Positions 31,089 to 38,770 of a stretch of DNA of 38,770 nucleotides are shown piece after piece (the stretch's first letter is position 1; the number at the start of each line of letters is the position of its first letter). The position numbers and the translations under genes are program-made. The DNA is taken from positions 1-38,770 of the forward strand of contig CAJUAN010000024.1 in assembly GCA_910584715.1 (NCBI GenBank). The letters are read 5' to 3'. The stretch is from an uncultured Oscillospiraceae bacterium. GTDB lineage: Bacteria > Bacillota > Clostridia > Oscillospirales > Ruminococcaceae. Below the pieces are notes generated by a model. It saw only the letters and a list, made by a program, of their open reading frames with translations, was not told where the DNA came from and ran no database searches.

Positions 31089-31919
31089 ATAAAAAAATAC
31101 TTCCCGCTGTTTGTGCTTCCCACGCTTGCGGCGTTCGCGGCATTTTTTATAGTACCCTTTATAATGGGAATTTACCTGTCGTTCAATAAATTCACCACTG
31201 TTTCCAACGCGGAATGGATCGGCTTCGGTAATTACGTCAAGGCTTTCAGCAACAGCGATTTTCTCCGCGCGCTTGGCTTCACGTCCCTGTTTACCGTGGT
31301 TTCGGTAATTACCGTTAACCTGTTTGCGTTTTTGCTGGCTCTTGCTCTGACAAGCGCAGTACGCGGAAAAAACGTTTTCCGCACTATCTTCTTCATGCCC
31401 AACCTTATCGGAGGCATTGTTCTCGGTTATATCTGGAACCTCATCATAAACGGCGTATTAGCTAACTTCGGAGTGGACATCAGCTACAGCGCAAAATACG
31501 GCTTCTGGGGACTTGTGGTGCTCACCAACTGGCAGCTTATCGGCTATATGATGGTAATCTATATAGCGGGCTTGCAGAACATTCCGCGTGATCTTCACGA
31601 GGCGGCGGAAATAGACGGCGCGACCCGTTTCCAGACGCTGAAAAACGTTACCGTGCCAATGCTTATGTCATCAATAACCATTTGCACTTTTCTGACTCTC
31701 ACCAATTCGTTCAAGCTGTTCGACCAGAACCTCGCCCTTACCGCGGGAGCTCCCGCGCGAAAGACCGCCATGCTCGCACTTGACATCTACAACACCTTTT
31801 ACGGACGCGCAGGCTGGCAGGGCGTAGGACAGGCAAAGGCTGTAATATTTTTCCTGATAGTTGCGCTGATAGCCTTTGCACAGCTTAAAATAACGAGCAG
31901 CAGGGAGGTGGAAAGCTGA
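31089..31919 (+). CDS. Sugar ABC transporter permease (MalF-like), probable non-standard start
   Basis: It has six TM segments and the EAA loop EAAEIDGATRFQTLKNVTVP that contacts the ATPase. The first GTG in frame (31113) begins MLPTLAAF, which would cut the protein inside its first membrane segment and has no ribosome binding site. Eight codons earlier, ATA AAA AAA TAC (31089) gives I-K-K-Y-F-P-L-F-V-L-P-T, the usual family start, with AAAGGA nine bases upstream, exactly like the gene before. I therefore place the start at ATA 31089. A sequencing error or a mutated ATG is the alternative. It lies 78 bases after the binding protein. Confidence 0.85.
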   Translation: MKKYFPLFVLPTLAAFAAFFIVPFIMGIYLSFNKFTTVSNAEWIGFGNYVKAFSNSDFLRALGFTSLFTVVSVITVNLFAFLLALALTSAVRGKNVFRTIFFMPNLIGGIVLGYIWNLIINGVLANFGVDISYSAKYGFWGLVVLTNWQLIGYMMVIYIAGLQNIPRDLHEAAEIDGATRFQTLKNVTVPMLMSSITICTFLTLTNSFKLFDQNLALTAGAPARKTAMLALDIYNTFYGRAGWQGVGQAKAVIFFLIVALIAFAQLKITSSREVES

Positions 31920-32761
31920 TGGAGCTTTCGCGGAAAAGGCGGCTCAACACCCTGTTGTTTGTAGTATTGATACTGCTTGCCGCGCTGTTTTTGTTCCCGA
32001 TTCTTATAGTGTTCCTGAATTCGTTCAAAACAAAGTTCAGCATTATGGGAAGCCCCTTTAAGCTTCCCACAAAGGAAACATTTGCGGGCTTTGAAAACTA
32101 TGTCAGCGGCGTAAAAAGCGCGGGCATAGCCGGCGCTTTCGGCAGATCGCTTTTCATTACGGTACTGTCGGTGCTTGTCCTCGCGCTGCTCACCTCAATG
32201 ACGGCATGGTACCTTGTCCGCGTAAAGTCAGCCGTCAGCAGGATCATCTATAACACCTTTCTGTTCAGCATGATAGTACCCTTTCAGATGGTAATGTATA
32301 CCATGACCTTTGTGGTAACAAAGCTGAGATTCAACAATCCCGTGGGAATAATCTTTGTTTACCTCGGATTCGGAGCGGGACTGTCGGTTTTCATGCTCAG
32401 CGGCTTTGTGAAAAGCATTCCTCTGGAGCTTGAAGAGGCCGCGGAAATAGACGGCTGCAATCCCGTACAAAAATTTTTTATGATAGTGTTTCCGATACTC
32501 AAACCCACGGCAATTACCGTTACCATACTGAATGCCATGTGGATATGGAACGACTATCTGCTGCCGTATCTTATTCTCGGCACGGGAAACAAAACCCTGC
32601 CGGTAGCCATTCAGATTGCCATGCAGGGCGCGTACGGCGCGGTAAACTGGGGCGGCTTTATGGCAATGCTGGTGCTTGCAATTCTTCCCATAATCGTGTT
32701 TTATCTTTTCTGTCAAAGATATATCATTGAGGGAGTTATTGCGGGAGCAGTGAAAGGATAA
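31919..32761 (+). CDS. Sugar ABC transporter permease (MalG-like)
   Basis: The 280-residue partner permease has six TM segments and the EAA loop EEAAEIDGCNPVQKFFMIV. The C-terminus RYIIEGVIAGAVKG is typical of MalG/LacG-type proteins. Its ATG overlaps the stop of the first permease by one base (TGATG), with GGGAGG-like GCAGGGAGG upstream. The ATPase subunit is not in this operon; in many Bacillota one shared MsmK-type ATPase serves several such importers. Confidence 0.92.
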   Translation: MELSRKRRLNTLLFVVLILLAALFLFPILIVFLNSFKTKFSIMGSPFKLPTKETFAGFENYVSGVKSAGIAGAFGRSLFITVLSVLVLALLTSMTAWYLVRVKSAVSRIIYNTFLFSMIVPFQMVMYTMTFVVTKLRFNNPVGIIFVYLGFGAGLSVFMLSGFVKSIPLELEEAAEIDGCNPVQKFFMIVFPILKPTAITVTILNAMWIWNDYLLPYLILGTGNKTLPVAIQIAMQGAYGAVNWGGFMAMLVLAILPIIVFYLFCQRYIIEGVIAGAVKG

Positions 32762-32763
32762 CA

Positions 32764-32799
32764 AAAATGGTACGCTTTTGTTGTTAAGCGTACCATTTT
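32764..32799. terminator. Bidirectional terminator
   Basis: AAAATGGTACGCTT pairs perfectly with AAGCGTACCATTTT around TTGTTGTT. T-rich runs follow on both strands, so it ends both the importer operon and the convergent HD-GYP gene. Confidence 0.92.
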
Positions 32800-32815
32800 A
32801 ATTTTATCAGAATCA

Positions 32816-34348
32816 TTAAGCTTCAAAAACCTTGCCGACAATACCGTCGCGGCGGCTGTGGTCGTCGTCCGACCAAATGGAAAGGCAGACCACTTTGCAG
32901 CGCTTTGTCTCTCCGCCGAAAGTCATATCGCATTCATACTCGGTGACAGGCTGTTCAAAAGTAGTTTTTCTAACCGCTTCGGCAAGCTCTCCGAGACATT
33001 TTTCCGAAATAACAGCTTTAAGACTTTCATCGTTTTTCGGATCGGAAATAGTTTCGGTAAGTCCCAGCTTTTCGGCTCCGCACTCTGAAAGCGTAAGCAT
33101 TGACGGGTCGCTGCTGTACTCGAACTGTATCTCTCTTGAAATGGATTCAAGGAACCTGTGCTTGGCTATCTCATTTTCAAGGCTGTTGAGAGTCTGTCCC
33201 GCAACGTCAAGATCGTTGTTCTTGAGGATTTCCTCGGTAATATTCTGAATTCCGCGGGGGCTCAGGTGTTCGGAGGTCGTAAGGTTGAGGTTTTCCTTGA
33301 GAACGTCCGCGGTCTCTTTAAGGCATTCAAGTATCCTTGGATTGAAAGTTCCGCACTCTCCTCCGAGGATCATTTCCATAGCCTTTTCATGGGTAAACGC
33401 CTTTTTGTAAACGCGCTCGCTTGTAAGTGCGTCATAAACGTCCGCAACGGATACAGCCTGAGCCGAAAGGGGAATCTGATCTCCCTCAAGTCTGTCTGGA
33501 TAGCCTCTTCCGTCGTGGCGCTCGTGGTGCCAGCGGCTGATCTCGTAAGCTGTTTTTATAAGCGGGTCTCCCGAACCGAACGAAAGACTTTCAAGCATAG
33601 ACGCTCCAACGCTGGAGTGGGTCTTCATTATTGCAAATTCCTCGTCGGTCAGCCTGCCGGGCTTGTTGAGGATACTTTCAGGAATGGAAATTTTTCCTAT
33701 ATCATGGAGCGAGGAAGCAAGACTGATAGTGGAGATAATTGATTCAGTAAGTCCCGAATCCTTATATTTTTCGGCATATTTTTCAAGAATAGTCCTTGTG
33801 ATGTTCTGAACATGGATAACGTGCAGACCACTTTCGCCGTTTCTGAACTCTACGATATGGCTGAGGATATTGATCATCAGATTGGTGCTTTTTTCCTTTT
33901 CGTAGATCTGATCTGCAACAAGACCCACCAGCTTTTTCTGATTAGCGTAAAGCATAATGGTGTTAATAACGCGGCGGCGCACGGAAAATGCGTCAAAAGG
34001 ACGCTTTATGTAATCGGTAACGCCGTAATCATAAGCGCGTTCAATATATCCCGCCGAGCTTTCGACGGAGATCATTATAACGGGGATATTGTCGATCCAG
34101 CGCTGCTTGTTCATGACCTCCAGAACTTCAAGACCGTCCATTTCAGGCATGACCATATCAAGCATTACAAGCGCGATCTCAAAATGTCTTTCTTTCAGTA
34201 TAGCCACAGCTTCCACGCCGTTTTCAGCCTGAATTATCTCATAATCGTCCTCAAGGATATCCGCCAGCATACAGCGGTTCATTTCGGAATCGTCAACGAT
34301 CAGGACTTTCTGTTTGCCGTGATCTGCCGCAAAATTTTCTCCACTCAC
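32816..34348 (-). CDS. Response regulator with HD-GYP c-di-GMP phosphodiesterase domain
   Basis: Residues 12-130 are a receiver with D19/D20, phosphoacceptor D64 in MLDMVMPEMDG and K115 in the KRPF motif. Residues 155-345 are an HD-GYP domain with H215-D216 in SLHDIGKISIP and HHERHDGRGYP (274-284), so the metal ligands and GYP are intact. The last 130 residues resemble a PAS-like or unknown fold. HD-GYP proteins break c-di-GMP down to pGpG or GMP. The start is GTG 34348, with AAGGAG nine bases upstream. It follows the HPt gene by 61 bases; the HPt protein may phosphorylate it. Confidence 0.93.
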   Translation of the reverse strand: MSGENFAADHGKQKVLIVDDSEMNRCMLADILEDDYEIIQAENGVEAVAILKERHFEIALVMLDMVMPEMDGLEVLEVMNKQRWIDNIPVIMISVESSAGYIERAYDYGVTDYIKRPFDAFSVRRRVINTIMLYANQKKLVGLVADQIYEKEKSTNLMINILSHIVEFRNGESGLHVIHVQNITRTILEKYAEKYKDSGLTESIISTISLASSLHDIGKISIPESILNKPGRLTDEEFAIMKTHSSVGASMLESLSFGSGDPLIKTAYEISRWHHERHDGRGYPDRLEGDQIPLSAQAVSVADVYDALTSERVYKKAFTHEKAMEMILGGECGTFNPRILECLKETADVLKENLNLTTSEHLSPRGIQNITEEILKNNDLDVAGQTLNSLENEIAKHRFLESISREIQFEYSSDPSMLTLSECGAEKLGLTETISDPKNDESLKAVISEKCLGELAEAVRKTTFEQPVTEYECDMTFGGETKRCKVVCLSIWSDDDHSRRDGIVGKVFEA

Positions 34349-34409
34349 TTTGAACTCTCCTTTTCAAAAAATTGGAAACCGTTGCTTTGTTGCTTTATAA
34401 AAATCTATA

Positions 34410-34790
34410 TCACTGTTCGGGAACGTCAATTTCTTTAATTCCGGAAATTATCTTCCGGTATTTTTCCGCTAACGCGCCGATAAGACCGTCAAGCTCGGTA
34501 TCAGACTCGATAGCTGCTGTATCTTCAAAATTTCTGAGCTTTTCCGTGATATCCGAAGCTATGGCGGCAAAGCTGTTAAAGCTGAGGTTGAGACAAGTAC
34601 CTTTAATAGTATGCGCCGCCCTGAAAGCTTCCGCATAATTTTTTTCTTTCATTGAACTGAGAAGATTGTCAAAGCTTTTATCCTCCGGGAACTTCAGAAC
34701 ATATTTGCAGACCCTGCTTTCAGCCCTGAGCCTGCCGATAACGTCGTTAAAGTCCTCGCCGATAGAACCGTAAAATTCCTTTATGTTCAT
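34410..34790 (-). CDS. Histidine phosphotransfer (HPt) domain protein
   Basis: The 126-residue helical protein carries the phosphorylatable H60 in AAHTIKGTCLNL, the HPt signature. It would pass phosphate between a hybrid sensor kinase and the receiver of the HD-GYP protein encoded next. Such stand-alone HPt proteins are less common in Bacillota than in Proteobacteria. No hybrid kinase is in the window. It is the first gene of the operon from the promoter at 34857-34885. Confidence 0.9.
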   Translation of the reverse strand: MNIKEFYGSIGEDFNDVIGRLRAESRVCKYVLKFPEDKSFDNLLSSMKEKNYAEAFRAAHTIKGTCLNLSFNSFAAIASDITEKLRNFEDTAAIESDTELDGLIGALAEKYRKIISGIKEIDVPEQ

Positions 34791-34856
34791 TGCAACAACC
34801 TGCTTTCATAAAATGCTGTCAGCCGCGGTTCGGCCGAATATATATAACTACAGTAA

Positions 34857-34885
34857 ATTATACCACAGCGCTCCGTTTTTGTCAA
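34857..34885 (-). promoter_or_regulatory. Promoter of the HPt / HD-GYP operon
   Basis: On the minus strand TTGACA (34885-34880) and TATAAT (34862-34857) are 17 bases apart, both consensus. CCGCGGTTCGG stands in the leader near 34823. Confidence 0.88.
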
Positions 34886-35005
34886 CAATTTCTTTTGTAT
34901 GTACACGCCTAATTATTGTAAACATTTCGTAAAAATAAGTGAAACAAATGCAAATGAGTCGTATACTGAAAAGCGGCTGTAAAAGCGATCCGTCAAAAAT
35001 ATTTA

Positions 35006-35034
35006 TTGCATTTTTCCTGAAACTGCTGTATAAT
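35006..35034 (+). promoter_or_regulatory. Promoter of the LRR surface protein gene
   Basis: TTGCAT (35006-35011) and TATAAT (35029-35034) are 17 bases apart, 44 bases before the start codon. Confidence 0.8.
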
Positions 35035-35078
35035 AAACAATGGAAATATATTCAATTAAAATTAAAGGAGAATGAACT

Positions 35079-36101
35079 ATGCGGTTAAAAAAAATTGCGG
35101 CGGTCTTTATTACAGCCATTGCGTTAGGCTCAGGTATTACGGCAGGCTTTCCCGGTATTTCGCTTATTGCGGGCGCAGAAACTTCCGAAGCCGATTTTAT
35201 TATAGAGGGGTCATTTCGGATTACGGGCTACAATGGTGACGGTGGGGACGTTGTTATCCCGGACGGCGTTATTGAAATAAGCGACAACGCATTTTCTCAT
35301 AATAAAAACATAACAAACCTAACAATACCCGCAGGCTGCAAAAGGATCGGATTTTCGGCTTTTTATTATTGTACCGGTCTGAAATCCGTCACCTTTGAGG
35401 GAGACATGGAGTACATAGGTATGATGTCGTTTCTTGGCTGTTCGTCCCTTGAAAAAATCATCTTTAAAGGGAATATTATTGCCTCTGAAAACGATATGGG
35501 CGGAGGTATCGATTGCAACGCCTTTATGGGCTGCCGAAACTTAAAGACCGTGGAGTTTGCCGAAATCTCCCGTATCGACGCAATTGAACGCGCAGCATTT
35601 ATGGACTGTGCAAGCCTTACGGAGGTGAGGCTTCCGAACGACGTCGGCAGAATAAGCGAATATGTTTTTATGAACTGTCCCGAACTCACCCGACTGGAAA
35701 TACCGTCTATGACAGAGCTTGACCCATTTGCGGCAGGCTATATGTACGACGAAGAGACCGAAAAGGAAGTCCTTGCTGACGGTACCGCTTCAGTTCGGGC
35801 TGATATCAGCTTCGTTTATGAGGAATCAAATGTTGCGGCGGTAGTCCAAAAGCCTATAACCCTTATCGTGACAGAAGGCTCTTCGGCAGAAGAATATGCA
35901 AGATCAAACGGTATTGCATACGAATATATCTCCGAATCTGACATATCAGAGGAAAACCCGTCCATGGGAACAGGTTTTCCTGCATATGCGGCATATGCCG
36001 CGTCAGCGTCAGCGGCAATAATATTACTGACCTTTTATGCACACAGAAAAACACGAAAATTTTCGGACTCTTTTAAATTGCTTCCAAAAAATTCTATTTA
36101 A
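35079..36101 (+). CDS. BspA-type leucine-rich repeat surface protein
   Basis: The 340-residue protein has a signal peptide (positive MRLKK, hydrophobic core to about 24, possible cleavage near AGAETS). About five LRR_5 repeats follow between 55 and 225, with the pattern I-x-x-x-A-F-x-x-C-x-x-L-x-x-V-x-x. A hydrophobic C-terminal helix (about 300-322) and a basic tail (HRKTRKF) would anchor it in the membrane. BspA-type proteins of gut bacteria bind host or cell-surface partners. It starts at ATG 35079 with AAAGGAG. It lies between two c-di-GMP genes, so its expression could respond to that signal; this is inference. Confidence 0.88.
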   Translation: MRLKKIAAVFITAIALGSGITAGFPGISLIAGAETSEADFIIEGSFRITGYNGDGGDVVIPDGVIEISDNAFSHNKNITNLTIPAGCKRIGFSAFYYCTGLKSVTFEGDMEYIGMMSFLGCSSLEKIIFKGNIIASENDMGGGIDCNAFMGCRNLKTVEFAEISRIDAIERAAFMDCASLTEVRLPNDVGRISEYVFMNCPELTRLEIPSMTELDPFAAGYMYDEETEKEVLADGTASVRADISFVYEESNVAAVVQKPITLIVTEGSSAEEYARSNGIAYEYISESDISEENPSMGTGFPAYAAYAASASAAIILLTFYAHRKTRKFSDSFKLLPKNSI

Positions 36102-36166
36102 ACGATTACTTTTTAATATTTTAATAATCTTTTTAATATTCACGCCTAAAACTTGAATAAATTTCA

Positions 36167-36175
36167 TGATATAAT
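36167..36175 (+). promoter_or_regulatory. Extended -10 promoter of the LacI-GGDEF gene
   Basis: TGATATAAT gives an extended -10 box (TATAAT at 36170-36175) with no good -35 box. The start codon lies 92 bases on. Confidence 0.55.
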
Positions 36176-36266
36176 ATGTTCAAATATGTGAAATAGTTAC
36201 AAATCATACTTTAGCAGTATACTTATTATGTTATGTTGCTTTCTCTTTATGAGGAGGGATTTTTCA

Positions 36267-38615
36267 ATGGCAAAAAGGCTGAATATCGGCTTAATGATAA
36301 GTCATCTTGAGGACGATTTTGCGTCCGCCGTTTGCCGCGGCGCCATAGTCGGCGCAAAGGAAATAGACGCTAACCTTATCATTTTTCCGGGCAGGTACAT
36401 CGACGCAGTATATGTTGATAAAAAGCGTACCGAATACGAATATCAGTATAACACGCTTTTTTCATACGCTTTTCCCGAAGATATCGATGTGCTTCTTATT
36501 CTTATCGGAACTATAGGCAGCGGTATGTCCTATGAAAAAAAACAGGCTTTTCTCAGGGCAATGGGCGATATTCCGATAATTACGATTGCCAGCGAGGTAG
36601 AAGGATATCCCTCTGTTTGCTTTGACAACAAAAGCGGTCTTATCGACTGCATTGAGCACCTTATAACCGATCATGGCTGTAAAAAGATTGGCTTCGTAAG
36701 CGGTCCCAAAACCAACGGAGACGCTATCGAGCGGCTTGAAGCATATACCGGTACGCTGAAAAAGCACGGTATAGCCGTTGATGAAAACAGAATAGTTTAC
36801 GGAAGATTTTCACGTTACAGTCAGGCTGTGGTAAGCGAACTGCTTGACCGCTGCCCCGACCTTGAAGCGATCGCATTTGCAAACGACGCTATGGCGGAGG
36901 GAGCCTATGAGGTATTTGAGCAGCGCGGCATTGAAGCCGGCAGGGATATTCTTATTACGGGTTTTGACGATTCTCCTGTGGCGGTAAATCTTGTTCCGCC
37001 TCTTACAACGGTGCGCGCCGACGCCTCCGAACTTGGCTACGACGCTGTCACCGAGTGCCTTGAGCTTCGCAGGTCAGGTAAGCTGAGCAGCCGGCTTGTG
37101 CGCTCTTCAATGGTAAAGCGCAAATCCTGCGGCTGCCGCGGTGACTCTGTTCCAATCGGTGCGGGCGCGGGAAATGACGATATTTTTGTGTTCAATCACT
37201 GCTGGTGCCGCTCTGATGTTCAGACTATAACGGCTATAGGCAAATATCTTTTCGGAAATCACAAAGAAAACGAGTTCCTTGAACACGTAAAGCCCGCTTT
37301 TGACAGCTATCTTGAAAATGTTTTCCGTCTTCTTAGGTCAGACGATCACGGCGGAATAACCCTTACCAAAGAGGCTGCGGACTACATTCCCGCCGCTTTT
37401 GAGGATCTCCTTAACCCCAAGGTAATGAAGTATATAGACCAGGACAAACTCTGCACTGTCATAAATTATCTTTCCAGACGTTTTTCCGCCGGACTTCAAA
37501 ATCATGATGACAAGCGCCGCCTGGAGGATATGTCCATCGGAATGTACCAGATACTTATGCGCGTAGTAGTCATTTACAGCAATAAGCGCATCGAAGACGT
37601 TGAGTTCCTGACGTGGCAGTCTAATTCAATCACAAAGGATATGCTTCTTTTCGACAGCTATGACGATTCGGGGTATGGCTCTGTTACCGACAAGCTGACA
37701 AGACTGAATGTTGCCAGCAGCTATATCTATATTTTCCCGGAAACCATTACGCTCAGAAAGGACGAAAGGTGGGCACCTCCTCCGAAGGTGCTGCTCAAAT
37801 CTTACCACAATGGGGATAATTGGGAAATAGTATCCCCCGAGGAGCAGGAGATTTCAATTAAGAACCTGTTCAACCACAGCTATATCCCGCAGGACAGGCG
37901 ATTCACAATGGTACTGTCGGCAATTTTCCTGAACGCCGACCACTACGGACTTTTCCTATGCGAATTGGAATATGAGTATTTTTACTATATCAGTTCTTTA
38001 TCGGCTCAGCTATGCGCGGCAATGAAAATTCTCAGGCTTATTCAGGACAAAGATAATATCCAGCAGGAGCTTGAGCGAACCCTCATGCAGATCAAGGAGA
38101 AAAACCTCCAGCTTGACGCGATGTCAAAGATTGACGTACTTACCAACGCCTACAACCGCCGCGGATTTTTTGCACAGGCAAGCAGTATAATATGCTCTCC
38201 GATGAACGAGGGGCGGGACGCGCTTATCATCTTTGCCGATCTTGACAGTCTGAAAACTATAAACGATACTTTCGGACACGAGGACGGCGACTTTGCGATC
38301 AAAAACGCGGCAAAGATACTTCATGACTCATTCCGAAGCTCCGACGTTATAGGACGTATCGGCGGAGACGAATTCTCTATCCTTGCCATGGTGGAAAACG
38401 CCACAGGCGAGGAGGTCGAATCCATTGTACGCGAAAGAATAGCCGCTTCTACCGACAGCTTCAACGCAACTCACGACAAGCCCTATATCGTTCATATGAG
38501 CATAGGCGTGTACGCCTTTAAGTGCGGTGTAGAGGTTGAGCTTTCAAAAATCCTCGCCAAAGCGGACGACGTTTTGTACGAAGAAAAGAAAAAGAAGAAA
38601 TCTATACTCAGGTAA
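36267..38615 (+). CDS. Diguanylate cyclase (GGDEF) with N-terminal LacI-type ligand-binding domain
   Basis: The start is ATG 36267, with GGAGGG eight bases upstream; the upstream 13 codons lack such a site. Residues 1-290 are a periplasmic-binding-like domain of the LacI/GalR type (NIGLMISHLEDDFA, FANDAMAEGA, DILITGFDDSPVAV), without the HTH and without a signal peptide, so it works in the cytoplasm. Residues 295-600 are a middle region I do not recognise, starting after SCGCRG. A coiled coil lies at about 595-625. The GGDEF domain follows with DVLTNAYNRRGF, FADLDSLKTINDTFGH and GGDEF at 699-703. RSSD (690-693) five residues before it is the inhibitory I-site. It probably makes c-di-GMP in response to a small ligand. 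Confidence 0.92.
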   Translation: MAKRLNIGLMISHLEDDFASAVCRGAIVGAKEIDANLIIFPGRYIDAVYVDKKRTEYEYQYNTLFSYAFPEDIDVLLILIGTIGSGMSYEKKQAFLRAMGDIPIITIASEVEGYPSVCFDNKSGLIDCIEHLITDHGCKKIGFVSGPKTNGDAIERLEAYTGTLKKHGIAVDENRIVYGRFSRYSQAVVSELLDRCPDLEAIAFANDAMAEGAYEVFEQRGIEAGRDILITGFDDSPVAVNLVPPLTTVRADASELGYDAVTECLELRRSGKLSSRLVRSSMVKRKSCGCRGDSVPIGAGAGNDDIFVFNHCWCRSDVQTITAIGKYLFGNHKENEFLEHVKPAFDSYLENVFRLLRSDDHGGITLTKEAADYIPAAFEDLLNPKVMKYIDQDKLCTVINYLSRRFSAGLQNHDDKRRLEDMSIGMYQILMRVVVIYSNKRIEDVEFLTWQSNSITKDMLLFDSYDDSGYGSVTDKLTRLNVASSYIYIFPETITLRKDERWAPPPKVLLKSYHNGDNWEIVSPEEQEISIKNLFNHSYIPQDRRFTMVLSAIFLNADHYGLFLCELEYEYFYYISSLSAQLCAAMKILRLIQDKDNIQQELERTLMQIKEKNLQLDAMSKIDVLTNAYNRRGFFAQASSIICSPMNEGRDALIIFADLDSLKTINDTFGHEDGDFAIKNAAKILHDSFRSSDVIGRIGGDEFSILAMVENATGEEVESIVRERIAASTDSFNATHDKPYIVHMSIGVYAFKCGVEVELSKILAKADDVLYEEKKKKKSILR

Positions 38616-38627
38616 CGGCTATAACAG

Positions 38628-38668
38628 AAGCACGGTCTTATGCAATCTGCATCGGATCGTGCTTTTTT
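38628..38668 (+). terminator. Intrinsic terminator of the LacI-GGDEF gene
   Basis: AAGCACG pairs with CGTGCTT, with an inner TGCA pairing, followed by a T-run. Confidence 0.8.
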
Positions 38669-38697
38669 ACTAAATCCGCATATCTTGAAGTAAGAAA

Positions 38698-38721
38698 AGG
38701 CTGTACAAAACTGTACAGCCT
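38698..38721. repeat. 10-bp inverted repeat near the window end
   Basis: AGGCTGTACA and TGTACAGCCT flank AAAC. No gene is seen after it in the last 50 bases. Confidence 0.55.
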
Positions 38722-38770
38722 CAGCCTGTCGAAAAAGTCACCCCAAAGGGTAGCTTTTTTGCGTAAAATG

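Noticed and set aside
34923..35078. c-di-GMP riboswitch before the LRR gene
   Set aside because: No GEMM-type conserved core was found in the short leader after the promoter.

Overview
The window looks like chromosome from a Clostridia (Bacillota) gut-type bacterium, most likely Oscillospiraceae/Ruminococcus-like. The reasons are strong AGGAGG-type ribosome binding sites, TTGACA/TATAAT promoters, Tn4451-type serine recombinase and TnpW relics, an Amt-GlnK fusion and a BspA-type leucine-rich repeat protein. Genus is inference; no rRNA is present.

Layout. Positions 1-850 are a graveyard of mobile elements: an IS256-type transposase tail, a truncated serine recombinase and a frameshifted TnpW. 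Positions 1295-7795 hold one operon: a large FtsX-type permease, its ATPase, an orphan 8-TM protein, an OmpR-type response regulator and a histidine kinase. A palindromic dispersed repeat lies inside this operon. Positions 7837-11830 run leftward: a small coupled membrane protein, an NCS1 permease and a PlsC-like acyltransferase with a zinc ribbon, followed by a Q/N/P-rich DUF4190-like protein with its own promoter. Positions 12256-15285 hold a tandemly duplicated two-gene unit (small protein plus lipoprotein) and a Gfo/Idh/MocA oxidoreductase. Positions 15430-17358 are an ammonium transporter fused to a PII protein, behind a leader with a terminator and two hexaloop hairpins of the ANTAR type.

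Positions 17666-26074 are mostly leftward: aroK with two unrecognised genes, ahcY, then a mosaic of three small DNA-binding regulator genes (two ribbon-helix-helix, one XRE). Each regulator is divergent from a similar promoter; one drives an intact 81-aa gene and another a 5' fragment of the same gene. A zeta-toxin relic, a membrane protein and proA follow. Positions 26673-29516 hold tRNA-Arg(ACG), a small leader-peptide-like protein, galE, a 58-codon ORF and a CmpB-like membrane protein. Positions 29634-32799 are a sugar ABC importer without ATPase. Positions 32816-38615 carry an HPt protein with an HD-GYP response regulator (c-di-GMP breakdown), an LRR surface protein and a LacI-type sensor domain fused to a GGDEF cyclase (c-di-GMP synthesis).

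The points most worth checking are the swapped regulator/promoter modules at 22156-23608, which also appear to have captured ahcY expression; the ANTAR-type leader of the Amt-GlnK fusion; the tandem duplication at 12315-14197 with uneven divergence; the repeated hairpin family at 7837-8069 and 26427-26482; and the LacI-GGDEF fusion next to a sugar importer. Function calls rest on motifs read by eye; no database search was run.
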